Source: Rugamonas fusca (GTDB lineage: Bacteria; Pseudomonadota; Gammaproteobacteria; Burkholderiales; Burkholderiaceae_D). Taken from it: a stretch of 64,000 nucleotides of DNA. The notes beneath the pieces are model-generated. The model worked only from the letters and a program-made list of their open reading frames with translations, did not search any database and was not told the origin of the DNA. Numbering within the stretch: the first letter of the stretch is position 1; each line of letters begins with the position of its first letter. The DNA lies in contig NZ_JACEZS010000012.1 in assembly GCF_014042365.1 (NCBI RefSeq), positions 62,001 to 126,000 on the forward strand. The letters are read 5' to 3'. The position numbers and the translations under genes were made by a program. Shown here piece by piece: positions 8,763 through 17,454 of the stretch.

Positions 8763-9635
8763 TTGGACAACTGGAAACAATTATCGCCATCCGTACCGCA
8801 CCGGCTCGATTTCGGCGTGGCATTCGGCCTCACGGACATCGGCACCGTGCGCGAATCGAACCAGGACAATTTTCTCATCGCACCCGACCTGGGCCTGGTC
8901 ATGGTGGCCGACGGCATGGGCGGCCACAACGGCGGCGAGATCGCCAGTGCCGACGCGCTCAACCTGGTCTACAACTTCGTGCGCGCCGCGCGCGACGCGC
9001 CGGCCACGCCGCCGGGCAGCGAGACGACGGTGCCGCTGTTCCGCGCCACGCCGTTCGATCCGGCCCTGGCCGACCCGGACGCCACCTGGTCCGACGCCGC
9101 CATGAAGGCCATGATCACCCTGCACGACGCGGTGGAATACGCCAACGACCGCATGTACCAGACCAACCTGGCCAACGACCGCGCCGATGGCAGCGGCATG
9201 GGCACCACGCTGACGGGCTTGTGGCAGCTGCCGCCCGACGGCCCCATGTTCGTGTTCCATGTGGGCGACAGCCGGCTATACCGCTATCGCCAGGGCCGCA
9301 TGATGCAACTGACGCGCGACCAGACGCTGTACCAGCAGGCGCTGGACGCGGGTGCCCCCGCCCCGCTCCCGCCGCGCAACCTGCTGCTGCAAGCCTTGGG
9401 GCCGGGGCCGGAGCTGGTGCCGGAGCTGCAATCGCAAGTGATGATGCCCGGCGACGTCTACCTGTTGTGCAGCGATGGCCTGTACGGCGAATCGGCGCCG
9501 GGCCAGATCGAGACCATCCTGGCCAGCGCCACCGAGGACAACCTGGACGCCTGCTGTGCGGCGCTGGTGGAGATGGCCAAGCGCGACGGTTGCCGCGACA
9601 ACATCACGGCCCTGCTGGTCAAGTGCACGGGCTGA
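8763..9635 (+). CDS. PP2C-family protein phosphatase, T6SS-associated (PppA/Stp1 type)
   Basis: A 290-residue protein of normal length for bacterial PP2C enzymes. The metal-binding motifs are present. GTVRESNQDNFL, VADGMGGHNGGE, HVGDSRLYRYR, LCSDGLYGES and CRDNITALLV appear in the expected order. I chose the TTG at 8763 because AGGAG lies five bases upstream and the protein then begins directly before the catalytic fold. An in-frame ATG at 8682 would add 27 residues but has no ribosome site. It dephosphorylates Ser/Thr residues and should oppose the neighbouring kinase in T6SS control. The 3' end overlaps the end of tagF on the other strand by 17 bases. Confidence 0.9.
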   Translation: MDNWKQLSPSVPHRLDFGVAFGLTDIGTVRESNQDNFLIAPDLGLVMVADGMGGHNGGEIASADALNLVYNFVRAARDAPATPPGSETTVPLFRATPFDPALADPDATWSDAAMKAMITLHDAVEYANDRMYQTNLANDRADGSGMGTTLTGLWQLPPDGPMFVFHVGDSRLYRYRQGRMMQLTRDQTLYQQALDAGAPAPLPPRNLLLQALGPGPELVPELQSQVMMPGDVYLLCSDGLYGESAPGQIETILASATEDNLDACCAALVEMAKRDGCRDNITALLVKCTG

Positions 9636-10347
9636 CGGCCGCCGGCCAGGCCCCGGCCAGCATGCCGCCGAACATTTCCGCCGTCGGCAAGCCGCGGCAC
9701 ATCAGCAACGACGGCGCCACCTCGGACGAACCCTCCGTCCACCACAGGCTATGGCCGCGCAGCGCGGCGGCCGTCACCTGCGGCCCCATGCCGGCCAGCG
9801 CTACGAACGACGGCAGCTCCACCCGCCAGTGCGCGGCGTCGGCCTGGCCCGCCAGCGGCGCGTCCGGCAACGGCGCCAGCGCCTGCACGGCGCGGTCGAA
9901 GCGCTCCAGCAGGAATCCCTCCTCCAGCGTGGACAAGGCCAGGGCTTCGGCCTGCGCGAACCAATCCTGTCCCGTGGCCAGCCAGTCCGGCAGCGCCGCC
10001 CCGCCGGGTGCGCCGGCCGCGATGGTCAGGGGGAAGTGGCGCCCGACCCGGTCCACGCTGGGCATCAGCACGCCGGCCCACGCATGCTCATCGCAGGCGC
10101 CCGGCGCCAGCGCGAAGCGCCACACGGGGCTGGTCAGGTAAACGTCGAGCCAGCGCGCGCCCAGCAGTTCGCGGCTCGCCTGCAAGCCCGCCTGCAACCA
10201 CGCGTCCCATATGCCCACCAGGGCGGGCGGCAGCCGGCGCGACACGAAGTCGCCGTTCGACACCACCTTGCCGAAGAAACCGGCCGTGGTACTGAACAAG
10301 GCCGGTGGCTGGGGCGCGGCGGCGGCAGTCACATCGTCCATGGCCAT
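9619..10347 (-). CDS. tagF: T6SS-associated protein TagF (ImpM family)
   Basis: A 242-residue protein with the ImpM/TagF N terminus (GFFGKVVSNGDFVSRRLP at about 22-39). The hydrophobic and Trp-rich regions typical of the family follow, including WRFALAPGACDEHAWAGVLMPSVD cut into strands. TagF acts in the cytoplasm as a post-translational repressor of T6SS assembly in Pseudomonas and Agrobacterium, in the pathway that also uses PpkA, PppA and Fha. Here it is the last gene of the minus-strand set PAAR-vgrG-tagH-tssK-tagF, six bases after tssK. In Pseudomonas H1-T6SS the tssM and tssL genes lie between tagF and tssK; they are missing here. Confidence 0.9.
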   Translation of the reverse strand: MAMDDVTAAAAPQPPALFSTTAGFFGKVVSNGDFVSRRLPPALVGIWDAWLQAGLQASRELLGARWLDVYLTSPVWRFALAPGACDEHAWAGVLMPSVDRVGRHFPLTIAAGAPGGAALPDWLATGQDWFAQAEALALSTLEEGFLLERFDRAVQALAPLPDAPLAGQADAAHWRVELPSFVALAGMGPQVTAAALRGHSLWWTEGSSEVAPSLLMCRGLPTAEMFGGMLAGAWPAAVSPCT

Positions 10348-10353
10348 GCCCCG

Positions 10354-11685
10354 TTATTTGCGGATCGCCCAGAACTCCATCTGCAATCCCGGAAAATCGC
10401 CCGCCACGTGCATGGCGAATCCGGCCGAGGTGGTGAGCTGTTGCCAGTATTCGCTGTTGCGGTCCAGTTCGAAATACGTGAAGCCCGCGTGGAACGGCAA
10501 CTGGCGCGGCGCCACGGGCAGCGGCCGCAGGGCGATGCCGGGCAGCTGCAGGTTGACCAGGTCGCGGATCTTCTCGACGGAACCGATCTTGACCTGGCGC
10601 GGGAAGGTGGAACGGATGGTCTCGGGCGGCACCTGCGCGTTCACCACCAGCACAAAGGTGGACGACTTGACCAGCTCCGGGTCGCGCAGCACGGCCACGC
10701 GGATGCCGAACTGGCGCTCCTCGAGCGGGATGGGGACGGCGTGCGTATCGAGCACCATCGACAGCGCCTCGCGCAAATCGTCGATCACGGGCTGGAAGCT
10801 TTCGCGCAGCTGGTCGTGGCGATACACGGGATATTGCTGCGCGCGCTTGTTGACGGGGCTGAAGGTGGCCAGTTCGCCAGCCAGTTGCACGGCCTCGCGG
10901 AAAAACTCTTCCGGGTGTAGCCCCGTCATCGTGGCCAGGTGGCCGAACAGCGGTTCGCTGCGGTTGATCAGCTGCAGCAGCAGAAAGTCGGCGATTTCGG
11001 CCGCCCCGGCCGCCCCCGGTTGCGACAGGCGGTTGCCCAGCGCATCGCCGCGCTGGTGAAGCAGTCCCACCAGTTCGTCGGCGAAGGCGCCCAGCCGCGC
11101 CGCCACCCGCAAGTCCAGGCACGGCGGGCAGTATTCCGGGTCCAGCACGAGGCGGTTGTCGGGCCGCCGCTCGATCACGCGCGCCACCCCCAGGCAGGCG
11201 TAGGCGTTGGCCACTTCGGGCTCGAGCGCCAGCCGCAGGCGCAGCCGGCCCACCTGCATCAGCGCGCTGTTGTCGATGCCGTTGCTGTCCCACGCCTCGT
11301 GGTCCACGGTGCCGTAACGGGCGTAGTTGTCCGGCGCGGGGCTGTTGCCCGTCTCCGCGATGCCGGGCCGGCGCACCGGCAGCGCCAGCACCACCATCAC
11401 GTTGCGGGCATCCTCGGGAATATCGAGCGGCAGCGGCAGGTCGTCGTCGGCCGGCAGCGAGAACGGCGTCCCGTCCGGCAGCACGGCGTGGCAGGACAGC
11501 AGCGCCAACTTGCCCAGCGCCAGCTGCTGCTCGTCGATGCGCAGCGAGGAAAAGCCCCACGCATAGGGCCGCAAGCGCCCCACGCGGGCCTCGAGCTGGG
11601 TTTGCAGGTAACGGTCGTGCTGTTGCAGGTGCTGCGGCTGCAGCAGCATCCCTTCGGACCAGATGACTTTACGATTCCATGACAT
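10354..11685 (-). CDS. tssK: T6SS baseplate subunit TssK
   Basis: A 443-residue protein whose start MSWNRKVIWSEGMLLQPQHL is the standard TssK N terminus. An in-frame ATG nine codons upstream (11712) is possible but non-canonical. The family pattern continues through YAWGFSSLRIDEQQLALGKL and the C-terminal FHAGFTYFELDRNSEYW and GLQMEFWAIRK. TssK links the baseplate wedge (TssEFG) to the TssL/TssM membrane complex. It is therefore notable that its membrane partners are not encoded nearby. The gene starts 32 bases after tagH and is followed by tagF. Confidence 0.95.
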   Translation of the reverse strand: MSWNRKVIWSEGMLLQPQHLQQHDRYLQTQLEARVGRLRPYAWGFSSLRIDEQQLALGKLALLSCHAVLPDGTPFSLPADDDLPLPLDIPEDARNVMVVLALPVRRPGIAETGNSPAPDNYARYGTVDHEAWDSNGIDNSALMQVGRLRLRLALEPEVANAYACLGVARVIERRPDNRLVLDPEYCPPCLDLRVAARLGAFADELVGLLHQRGDALGNRLSQPGAAGAAEIADFLLLQLINRSEPLFGHLATMTGLHPEEFFREAVQLAGELATFSPVNKRAQQYPVYRHDQLRESFQPVIDDLREALSMVLDTHAVPIPLEERQFGIRVAVLRDPELVKSSTFVLVVNAQVPPETIRSTFPRQVKIGSVEKIRDLVNLQLPGIALRPLPVAPRQLPFHAGFTYFELDRNSEYWQQLTTSAGFAMHVAGDFPGLQMEFWAIRK

Positions 11686-11717
11686 GGTTTCTCGCTTCGG
11701 CAAAATGTTCAAGTGGT

Positions 11718-13325
11718 TCAGTGCTTGTGCTGCAGCCTTGCTATCTGTTCCTCATACGCGGCGGCGAACTTGTCGCCGAACAGGCGCTGGAAGTCGTCGT
11801 CCGCCTCGCGCGCGATGGCGCCGTACTGCTCCACCATGCGGTCCCACATGCGGGCCTTGCGACTGGCGCTCATCATCTTGTCCATCACCCCGCCCGGTTC
11901 CATGGCCGCCTCAATACGGGCCGGATCGAAGCGCGCCAGCACGCCCGCCAGCGCGGCCCGCATCCCCGCGATCACGGCCAGCTCGTGCGACTTGAGGTCA
12001 TCGAAGGCGCTGGCCACGGCCTTCACGGGCGGCATGTAGCCACCCACGGAGCCGGTCAGCATCTGGGTGAGCGCCATCTCGGCGTCGGGGAAGAACTTGA
12101 GCGGGTTGTTGGCCTGGGCGCCCAGCACCGTCACTTCCAGCCGCGATTCGCGCTTGGTCATGGCGCGCGCCAGCAGCACGGCCATGGTGCCGGACATGGC
12201 TTCGCGCAGCATGGCGCCCACCAGTTCGGCCGTGTCGGCCGGTGCCCGCGATGGCGCGATGTCGGGCACGCCGAGGCCGCGCAGCAGCGCTTGCAGTACC
12301 TGCAGCTCCGCACCGTCCGGCGCGGCGGCCGGTGCGCTGCTGGCGGGCGGCCCAACGGGCGCCAAAGGCGCCGGCGGCACCACGGCCGCGGCGGCATATG
12401 GGACAGGGGCGACAGGGACGGCTGATGGAACAGCTGCGGCAGGCGGAACGGGTGCGACCGACGCGCCCACATGCACGTGCACGGCCACCGTTTCCTGCGA
12501 CGGCACCTGGACCTGGACCGACACTGGAGCCGGCGCCGGCGTCATCGCGGGTACGGGAGCCGGCGCGTAAACCGTTTCCGCCTCCACTGCCACGCGGGGG
12601 GGCACGAAGGACGCTAACGGATCGAAATCGTCCGGAATCAGCGCGACGGGCGGCGCCGACGGCGCGTCCGCGGGGGCGGCAGACGGCGGCATCAGCACGC
12701 CCGGCATGGGCACGAACTGCGGCGCCACGTGATCCGGTTCCGAGCCCCGGAACGCCGATGCCGGCACGGTGATACCCTTGCCCCGCCCACCGTGCTGGAT
12801 GTTCAGGCCAAGCGGATCGTCGGGCGACGGCGCCACGATGGGATCGAAGCTGCCCGTCGCCTCCAGTATCCGCGCGCCAGCCAGGGTATCGTGCCATTGC
12901 TCGTTTTCCATGCCCGATGCCGGCGCCGCGCCGGGCACGCCCGGCTGCGCCTGGAACGGCAAGGCGTCCGACGTCTCCGGCCGGAACACGGGAATGGCGG
13001 GCGGCGCCGCTTCATCCACCTCGGCCACCAGCACGTAGTCGCCGAGCAGCAGCACGTCCCCATGGCGCAGGCGCACGCTCTTGCCCAGTCCCACCGGCGC
13101 GTCGTTGACCCAGGTGGGATTGCTGCCCATGTCCGTCAGCACGAAATGGCCATCCACGTAATCGACCTTGCTGTGATTGCGCGAAATGTACTTGCCCGGA
13201 TCGGGTAATTCCAGGTCGTTGCCGGCCGCGCGGCCTATGGTGCCGCCCAGGCGATCGAACGTGCGCGCCACGGGCAGCGCCGGTGCCTGTTTTTGGTAGG
13301 TTTGAACACGCAGGGTCAGTGGCAT
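11718..13325 (-). CDS. tagH: FHA-domain T6SS regulator TagH (Fha/ImpI family)
   Basis: A 535-residue protein. Residues about 25-95 form an FHA domain with the phosphothreonine-binding residues in TIGRAAGNDLELPD, KYISRNHSKV and SNPTWVND. A long linker rich in Ala, Pro and Val (about 105-345) follows. The C-terminal 190 residues (LQALLRGLGVPDIA onward) match the TagH C-terminal domain, which ends in a charged helix. FHA domains read phosphothreonine marks. In P. aeruginosa the equivalent Fha1 is phosphorylated by PpkA to promote assembly. The likely inputs here are the Ser/Thr kinases at 5930-8641 and 33092-33892, with the PP2C phosphatase as eraser. Confidence 0.9.
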   Translation of the reverse strand: MPLTLRVQTYQKQAPALPVARTFDRLGGTIGRAAGNDLELPDPGKYISRNHSKVDYVDGHFVLTDMGSNPTWVNDAPVGLGKSVRLRHGDVLLLGDYVLVAEVDEAAPPAIPVFRPETSDALPFQAQPGVPGAAPASGMENEQWHDTLAGARILEATGSFDPIVAPSPDDPLGLNIQHGGRGKGITVPASAFRGSEPDHVAPQFVPMPGVLMPPSAAPADAPSAPPVALIPDDFDPLASFVPPRVAVEAETVYAPAPVPAMTPAPAPVSVQVQVPSQETVAVHVHVGASVAPVPPAAAVPSAVPVAPVPYAAAAVVPPAPLAPVGPPASSAPAAAPDGAELQVLQALLRGLGVPDIAPSRAPADTAELVGAMLREAMSGTMAVLLARAMTKRESRLEVTVLGAQANNPLKFFPDAEMALTQMLTGSVGGYMPPVKAVASAFDDLKSHELAVIAGMRAALAGVLARFDPARIEAAMEPGGVMDKMMSASRKARMWDRMVEQYGAIAREADDDFQRLFGDKFAAAYEEQIARLQHKH

Positions 13326-13353
13326 CGGCTTGATCGTCTTGCTCAGTAAATCC

Positions 13354-15300
13354 TCAGTTAATCTTCACCAGCGCGCCTTCGATGGTCATGATGGCGCCCG
13401 ATTTTATCTGCATCATGGCGCCCGCCTTGATGGTGGTGTTGGCATCCGATTCGACCATGATCTCGGGCGACTTGACGGTGACCTTGGCCGGTTCGAGCTT
13501 GATGCTGCTGGCGCCCACCTTCAGTTCGATCGAGGTCGTGGCTTCAATCACGATGGTCTTGGAGACCGTCACCTTCTGATCGCCCGTGATCTTCTCGGTC
13601 TGGTTGCCCGTCACGTCCAGGCTCTGGTCACCCGTGATCTTGACGGTCTGGTTGCCGCCCACGTCCATGCTCTGGTCGTTCTTGATGGAGATGGTCTGGT
13701 CGCCCTTGTCGGCCTTCTCAAATCCCACCTTGAGCGTGTCGTTGTTCTTGACCACGCGGTTGAAATCCTTCTCGGCCTGGATGAAGATCTCCTCCGCGTC
13801 CTTCTTGTCCTCGAAGCGGATCTCGTTGAAACCGCCGCCGCCCTTGGTGGTATTGCTCTTGATGGTGGACCTGGTCTGCCCGGCCGGCAACTCGTAGGGT
13901 GGCATGGCGTCGCTGTTGTAGACGCAGCCTGTCACCAGTGGCCGGTCCGGGTCGCCCTCGAGGAAGCTGACGATCACCTCCATGCCTATGCGCGGCAGGA
14001 ACATCGCACCCCAATTCTTGCCGGCCCAGCCTTGCGCCACCCGTACCCAGCACGAGCTGTTCTCGTCCTCCTTGCCGTCGCGGTCCCAGTGGAACTGCAG
14101 CTTGACGCGCCCATACTTGTCGGTCCAGATCTCCTCGCCCGCCTTGCCCACCACCATGGCCGTCTGCGGCCCCCGCACCACGGGCTTGTCGTAATGCGGC
14201 GGCGCGCGGTAACTGTGCTCCTTGCCGATGGCCGTGAAATGGCACTGCATGTCGAACGGCGTGTCGCCGCCCGTGCTGTAGTCGTCGCCCACGATCTCAT
14301 ACCGGGCCGAGGTGACCAGGTAATCGCGATTCTGGTCGCTGCGCGGGTGTTCCTTGAGCGCGAACAGGCCGCCCGGGTACAGGCCGCGCGCGTTGGTATC
14401 GGCGACGATCTCCTCGCACTGCCCGTGCAGCGCCTCCATGCGCCCGCGCGCCAGCGCCGTGCCGTCGCCGGCCACCACGTAGCCGCCCGGGTAATCGTAC
14501 ATTTCATAGGCCTGCTGCGAGAACGCGGCCGCGATGGTGGACTTCACGCGCAGGCCGCCGCTGTTGCTGGAGGCGGCCTTCTCGAAATCGAAATCGTTGA
14601 GCACATAGCTGCTGGCCTGGATCACGCCGGCCGCCTCCCAGCCATACACGGCTTCCTGGTCGACGATGCGCCGCCCCGCCTCGCCCGAATACTCGACCGT
14701 GTCGTAGCCGGGAATCGTCGTGTGGGCGCCGTAGGAATCGGCCAGCACCATGGTGTGCTTGCTCTCCTCGTGCGAGAAGAAGAAATAGATGCCGGCCGTT
14801 TCCAGCAGCCGGCACACGAACTGGAAGTCCGTTTCGCGGTACTGCACGCAGTATGGCAGCGGGTTGTAGGTGCCGCTAAGCGAGCCGGCATCGAGTTCCA
14901 CCAGGCCGCCGTAGGCCGCATCGCCGCACACGGCCTTGACGATGTCCACCACTGACTTGTCCTGGAAGATGCGGCAGTTCGACGCCCGCGTCAACAGCCA
15001 CAGCCAGGGATGAACCACGGCCTCGTAGCGGCACAGCGAACCCTTCCAGCCGCAACTGGCGAAGCGCGTGACGACGCCGCCGAAGTGGCGCTTGCCGCCG
15101 TTGGGCAGGTCCAGGTGCACGCCCATCGGCTTGCCCAGCACGTCGGCGATCTTGAGGTCGGACCGGGTGCTCACCAGCTGCACCCGGTATTCGGACAGGC
15201 GGCCCAGCTGCTCGGTGCCGCTCATGCGGTCGAACAGCAGCACGTCGGCGCCCAGTTCAGTGCTCACATCCACTTCGCGGTTGGCTTGGGTGATCGGCAT
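13354..15300 (-). CDS. vgrG: T6SS spike protein VgrG
   Basis: A 648-residue VgrG of the usual two-part design. The N-terminal gp27-like region (FRVQLVSTRSDL-type strands, then FHPWLWLLTRASNCRIFQD) leads into the gp5-like OB fold (DKYGRVKLQFHWDRDGK, WVRVAQGWAGKNWGAMFLPR, GMEVIVSFLEGDPDRPLVTG). The C-terminal beta-helix comes from repeats such as ITGDQSLDVTGNQTEKI. It ends at VKIN with no extra enzymatic domain, so it is a structural spike rather than an evolved VgrG. It trimerises on Hcp, is capped by a PAAR-type tip and pierces the target cell. A PAAR-like gene lies 49 bases upstream in the same direction. Confidence 0.95.
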   Translation of the reverse strand: MPITQANREVDVSTELGADVLLFDRMSGTEQLGRLSEYRVQLVSTRSDLKIADVLGKPMGVHLDLPNGGKRHFGGVVTRFASCGWKGSLCRYEAVVHPWLWLLTRASNCRIFQDKSVVDIVKAVCGDAAYGGLVELDAGSLSGTYNPLPYCVQYRETDFQFVCRLLETAGIYFFFSHEESKHTMVLADSYGAHTTIPGYDTVEYSGEAGRRIVDQEAVYGWEAAGVIQASSYVLNDFDFEKAASSNSGGLRVKSTIAAAFSQQAYEMYDYPGGYVVAGDGTALARGRMEALHGQCEEIVADTNARGLYPGGLFALKEHPRSDQNRDYLVTSARYEIVGDDYSTGGDTPFDMQCHFTAIGKEHSYRAPPHYDKPVVRGPQTAMVVGKAGEEIWTDKYGRVKLQFHWDRDGKEDENSSCWVRVAQGWAGKNWGAMFLPRIGMEVIVSFLEGDPDRPLVTGCVYNSDAMPPYELPAGQTRSTIKSNTTKGGGGFNEIRFEDKKDAEEIFIQAEKDFNRVVKNNDTLKVGFEKADKGDQTISIKNDQSMDVGGNQTVKITGDQSLDVTGNQTEKITGDQKVTVSKTIVIEATTSIELKVGASSIKLEPAKVTVKSPEIMVESDANTTIKAGAMMQIKSGAIMTIEGALVKIN

Positions 15301-15349
15301 GGCGGCGTCTCAGGCTGGTGGGCGGGTTCGATGTCGGGTCGACATCAGC

Positions 15350-15739
15350 TCAGGGTATCATGGTCTTGGTGGTCCCGGGGGTGGTGAATGCGATCACGCC
15401 ACCCCAGTTGCACATGCACTGGGAGACGTTGTCGAGCGCCGGCATATTGGCGATCAAGACGGTCGGCGCGCCGGGCACCCATGGCGCGGCCGTGGCGGGA
15501 ATGCAAGGCATGGGCGTGAGCACGCCCAGCGCGGCGGCCGTGGCGGCGGCCACGGTGGGATTGGCCAGCGAACTGCACACGCCAAACGGCATGATGTTGA
15601 CCATGGGGATATGGTCCATGATGTTGGCGGCCGGCGGGCCTTCGGCCAGCACCTTGTTCTTGGGCAACACCACCAGCGACGACGGCGCCGCCCCGAAGCT
15701 ACAGGTCATCATCGCTCCCATCGACACTTGATTGGGCAT
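15350..15739 (-). CDS. PAAR-like protein (DUF4280/DUF4150 type), spike tip
   Basis: A 129-residue protein with the PAAR-like opening GAMMTCSFGAAPSSLVVLP. Spaced Pro, Cys and Gly motifs follow (MVNIMPFGVCSSLANP, GVLTPMPCIPATAAPWVPGA, CMCNWGGVIAFTTPG), as in proteins that cap VgrG. There is no toxin domain after the tip domain. GGAGG lies a few bases before the ATG. It is the first gene of the minus-strand T6SS block and directly precedes vgrG, so it should sharpen this spike and perhaps recruit effectors encoded elsewhere. The exact DUF number is uncertain. Confidence 0.8.
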   Translation of the reverse strand: MPNQVSMGAMMTCSFGAAPSSLVVLPKNKVLAEGPPAANIMDHIPMVNIMPFGVCSSLANPTVAAATAAALGVLTPMPCIPATAAPWVPGAPTVLIANMPALDNVSQCMCNWGGVIAFTTPGTTKTMIP

Positions 15740-15906
15740 CGCATCCTCCCCCTGGGTTGTGAGTGTTGCTGCACGTTAGCTGGTGTGGTCTATTATGACC
15801 GATAAAACTGCAAGAAAGGAAAGGTTTTAGGGTAAGCTGGCAATCGATGACCCGCCCGCGCGTGGCGCCCGCACGACGCAAGGACAACGTACTTGAGGAG
15901 GCTGAC
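15740..15906. promoter_or_regulatory. Divergent control region between the PAAR-vgrG block and the TssB/TssC-like gene
   Basis: A 167-base gap between opposed genes. On the plus strand TATTAT (15791-15796) could be a -10 element, with TTGCTG (15766-15771) upstream at a rather long 19-base spacing. GAGGAG at 15895-15900 is a strong ribosome site six bases before the ATG at 15907. No sigma-54 consensus was found on either strand. Confidence 0.35.
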
Positions 15907-17382
15907 ATGGCAGGATCGCTGATCTTCGAATTCCAGCTTGAATTGCCCGAGCACGACGCGCAACCGGCCACGCCGGGGCGCCCCATGCGCATGCTGGTGC
16001 TGGGCGAATTCTCCGGCCGCGCGCCCGGCACGCCCCTGGCGCGCCGCCCCATCCACCGCATCGACCTCGATAACTTCGACCAGGTGATGGCGCGCTGCGC
16101 GCCAGCCGTGGAGCTGACGTTGGCCGACGCGCCCAACACCGTGCGCTTCCAGTGCCTGGATGACTTCCATCCGGACCAGCTGTACCAGCAGGCCGACGCA
16201 TTCCAGTCCTTGCGCAACGAGCGCCAGCGCCTCAACTGTCCCGCCAGTTTCGCGGCGGCCGCCGCCCGGATGCAGGCGCCGCCCGCCCCCACGGCCACGC
16301 CCACGCCCACACCGGCTGCGGCGGCCGGCGATGGCGGCGATTTCGCCAGCCTGCTGGGCGGCTCCGTGCGCCCGGCCGCCCGCAAGAGCGATATTGACGC
16401 CCTGGTCAAGGCGCTGGTGGGCACGGTGCCGGGCGCGGATGTGCGCCAGTCCAGCTACGTGGCCGCCGCCGACGCCGTGATCGGCGAGCGCATGCGCGAA
16501 CTGCTGCACGCACCCGCGTTCCAGCGGCTGGAGGCGGCATGGCGCAGCGTCCACCTGCTGGTGACGGAGCTGGAGCAAGACGACGGGCTGCAGCTGTACC
16601 TGGTCGATATCGGCAAGGATGAACTGGCGGCCGACCTGCGGGCCGCCGGCGCCAACCTGCAGCAAAGCGGGCTCTATCAACTGCTGGTGGAACAGCCGCG
16701 CCAGTCGCCGGACGGCGCGCCCTGGTCCATTCTGGTCGGCGATTACCAGTTCGACGCCGGCGAGGACGACGTGCAGTCGCTGTCGGCGCTGGCCGCGCTG
16801 GCCAGCCAGGCCGGCGCGCCCCTGCTCACGGGCGCGCACGACAGCGTGCTGGGATGCGCCCAACTGGCGGCCACCCCCGATCCCGACGATTGGCCGGCGC
16901 CGCCCCCGGCGGCCGGCGAACGGTGGCAGGCGCTGCGCGCCAGTCCCCATGCCAGCTGGCTGGGACTGGTCCTGCCGCGCATGCTGCTGCGCCTGCCCTA
17001 CGGCAAACTGACGGACCGCATCGAGCACTTCAATTTCGAGGAAGCGGACGGCCAGCTCGATCACGCGCACTACCTGTGGGGCAACGCCGCCTTCGGCCTG
17101 GCCCTGCTGCTGGGGCAAGCGTTCAACGACGACGGCTGGGACATGGAGCCTGGCGACCGGCTGGAACTGGACGACCTGCCTGCCCACACCTTCCGCCGCG
17201 ACGGTGAAGCGCACATGCAGGCTTGCGCCGAGACGTGGCTGTCCGATCGCGCCGCCGACGCCGTGCTGGCACGCGGCCTGATGCCCTTGCGCAGCGTGCG
17301 TGGGCGCAACGCGGCCCGCTTCCAGCGCTGCCAGTCGCTGGCCCAGCCGCCGCAGCCGCTGTCCGGCCCCTGGCAAAGATAA
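15907..17382 (+). CDS. Fused TssB-like/TssC-like T6SS sheath-related protein
   Basis: A 491-residue protein starting at the ATG preceded by GAGGAG; an in-frame ATG at 15847 has no ribosome site. Residues 25-110 follow the TssB pattern: MRMLVLGEFSGR, RIDLDNFDQVMARCAPAVEL and LDDFHPDQLYQQADAFQSLR. A Pro/Ala/Thr-rich linker fills 111-160. Residues 160-491 follow TssC: LLHAPAFQRLEAAWRSVHLL, VDIGKDEL, LVGDYQF, LPRMLLRLPYGK and YLWGNAAFGLALLL. It stops about where TssC reads GAQSLHKP, so the last 100 or so residues of TssC are missing. Complete tssB and tssC genes exist at 29592-31606, so this is an extra copy. It could be a sheath cap, an assembly regulator or a relative of rhizobial ImpD. Its role is unknown. 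Confidence 0.82.
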   Translation: MAGSLIFEFQLELPEHDAQPATPGRPMRMLVLGEFSGRAPGTPLARRPIHRIDLDNFDQVMARCAPAVELTLADAPNTVRFQCLDDFHPDQLYQQADAFQSLRNERQRLNCPASFAAAAARMQAPPAPTATPTPTPAAAAGDGGDFASLLGGSVRPAARKSDIDALVKALVGTVPGADVRQSSYVAAADAVIGERMRELLHAPAFQRLEAAWRSVHLLVTELEQDDGLQLYLVDIGKDELAADLRAAGANLQQSGLYQLLVEQPRQSPDGAPWSILVGDYQFDAGEDDVQSLSALAALASQAGAPLLTGAHDSVLGCAQLAATPDPDDWPAPPPAAGERWQALRASPHASWLGLVLPRMLLRLPYGKLTDRIEHFNFEEADGQLDHAHYLWGNAAFGLALLLGQAFNDDGWDMEPGDRLELDDLPAHTFRRDGEAHMQACAETWLSDRAADAVLARGLMPLRSVRGRNAARFQRCQSLAQPPQPLSGPWQR

Positions 17383-17454
17383 GTTAAAAAAATCGGACCG
17401 CGCCGCACCACCGGACATGCTACCGTAGCCGCTTTTTGCGCAACCGGAATTCAC

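Noticed and set aside
13560..13720. Short tandem DNA repeats that could suggest a CRISPR array or minisatellite
   Set aside because: They encode the regular beta-helix strands of VgrG (GDQ/GNQ repeats) and stay in frame; spacing and sequence do not fit a CRISPR.
13330..14955. A 541-codon open frame on the plus strand opposite vgrG
   Set aside because: Antisense shadow; the product lacks any protein family character.
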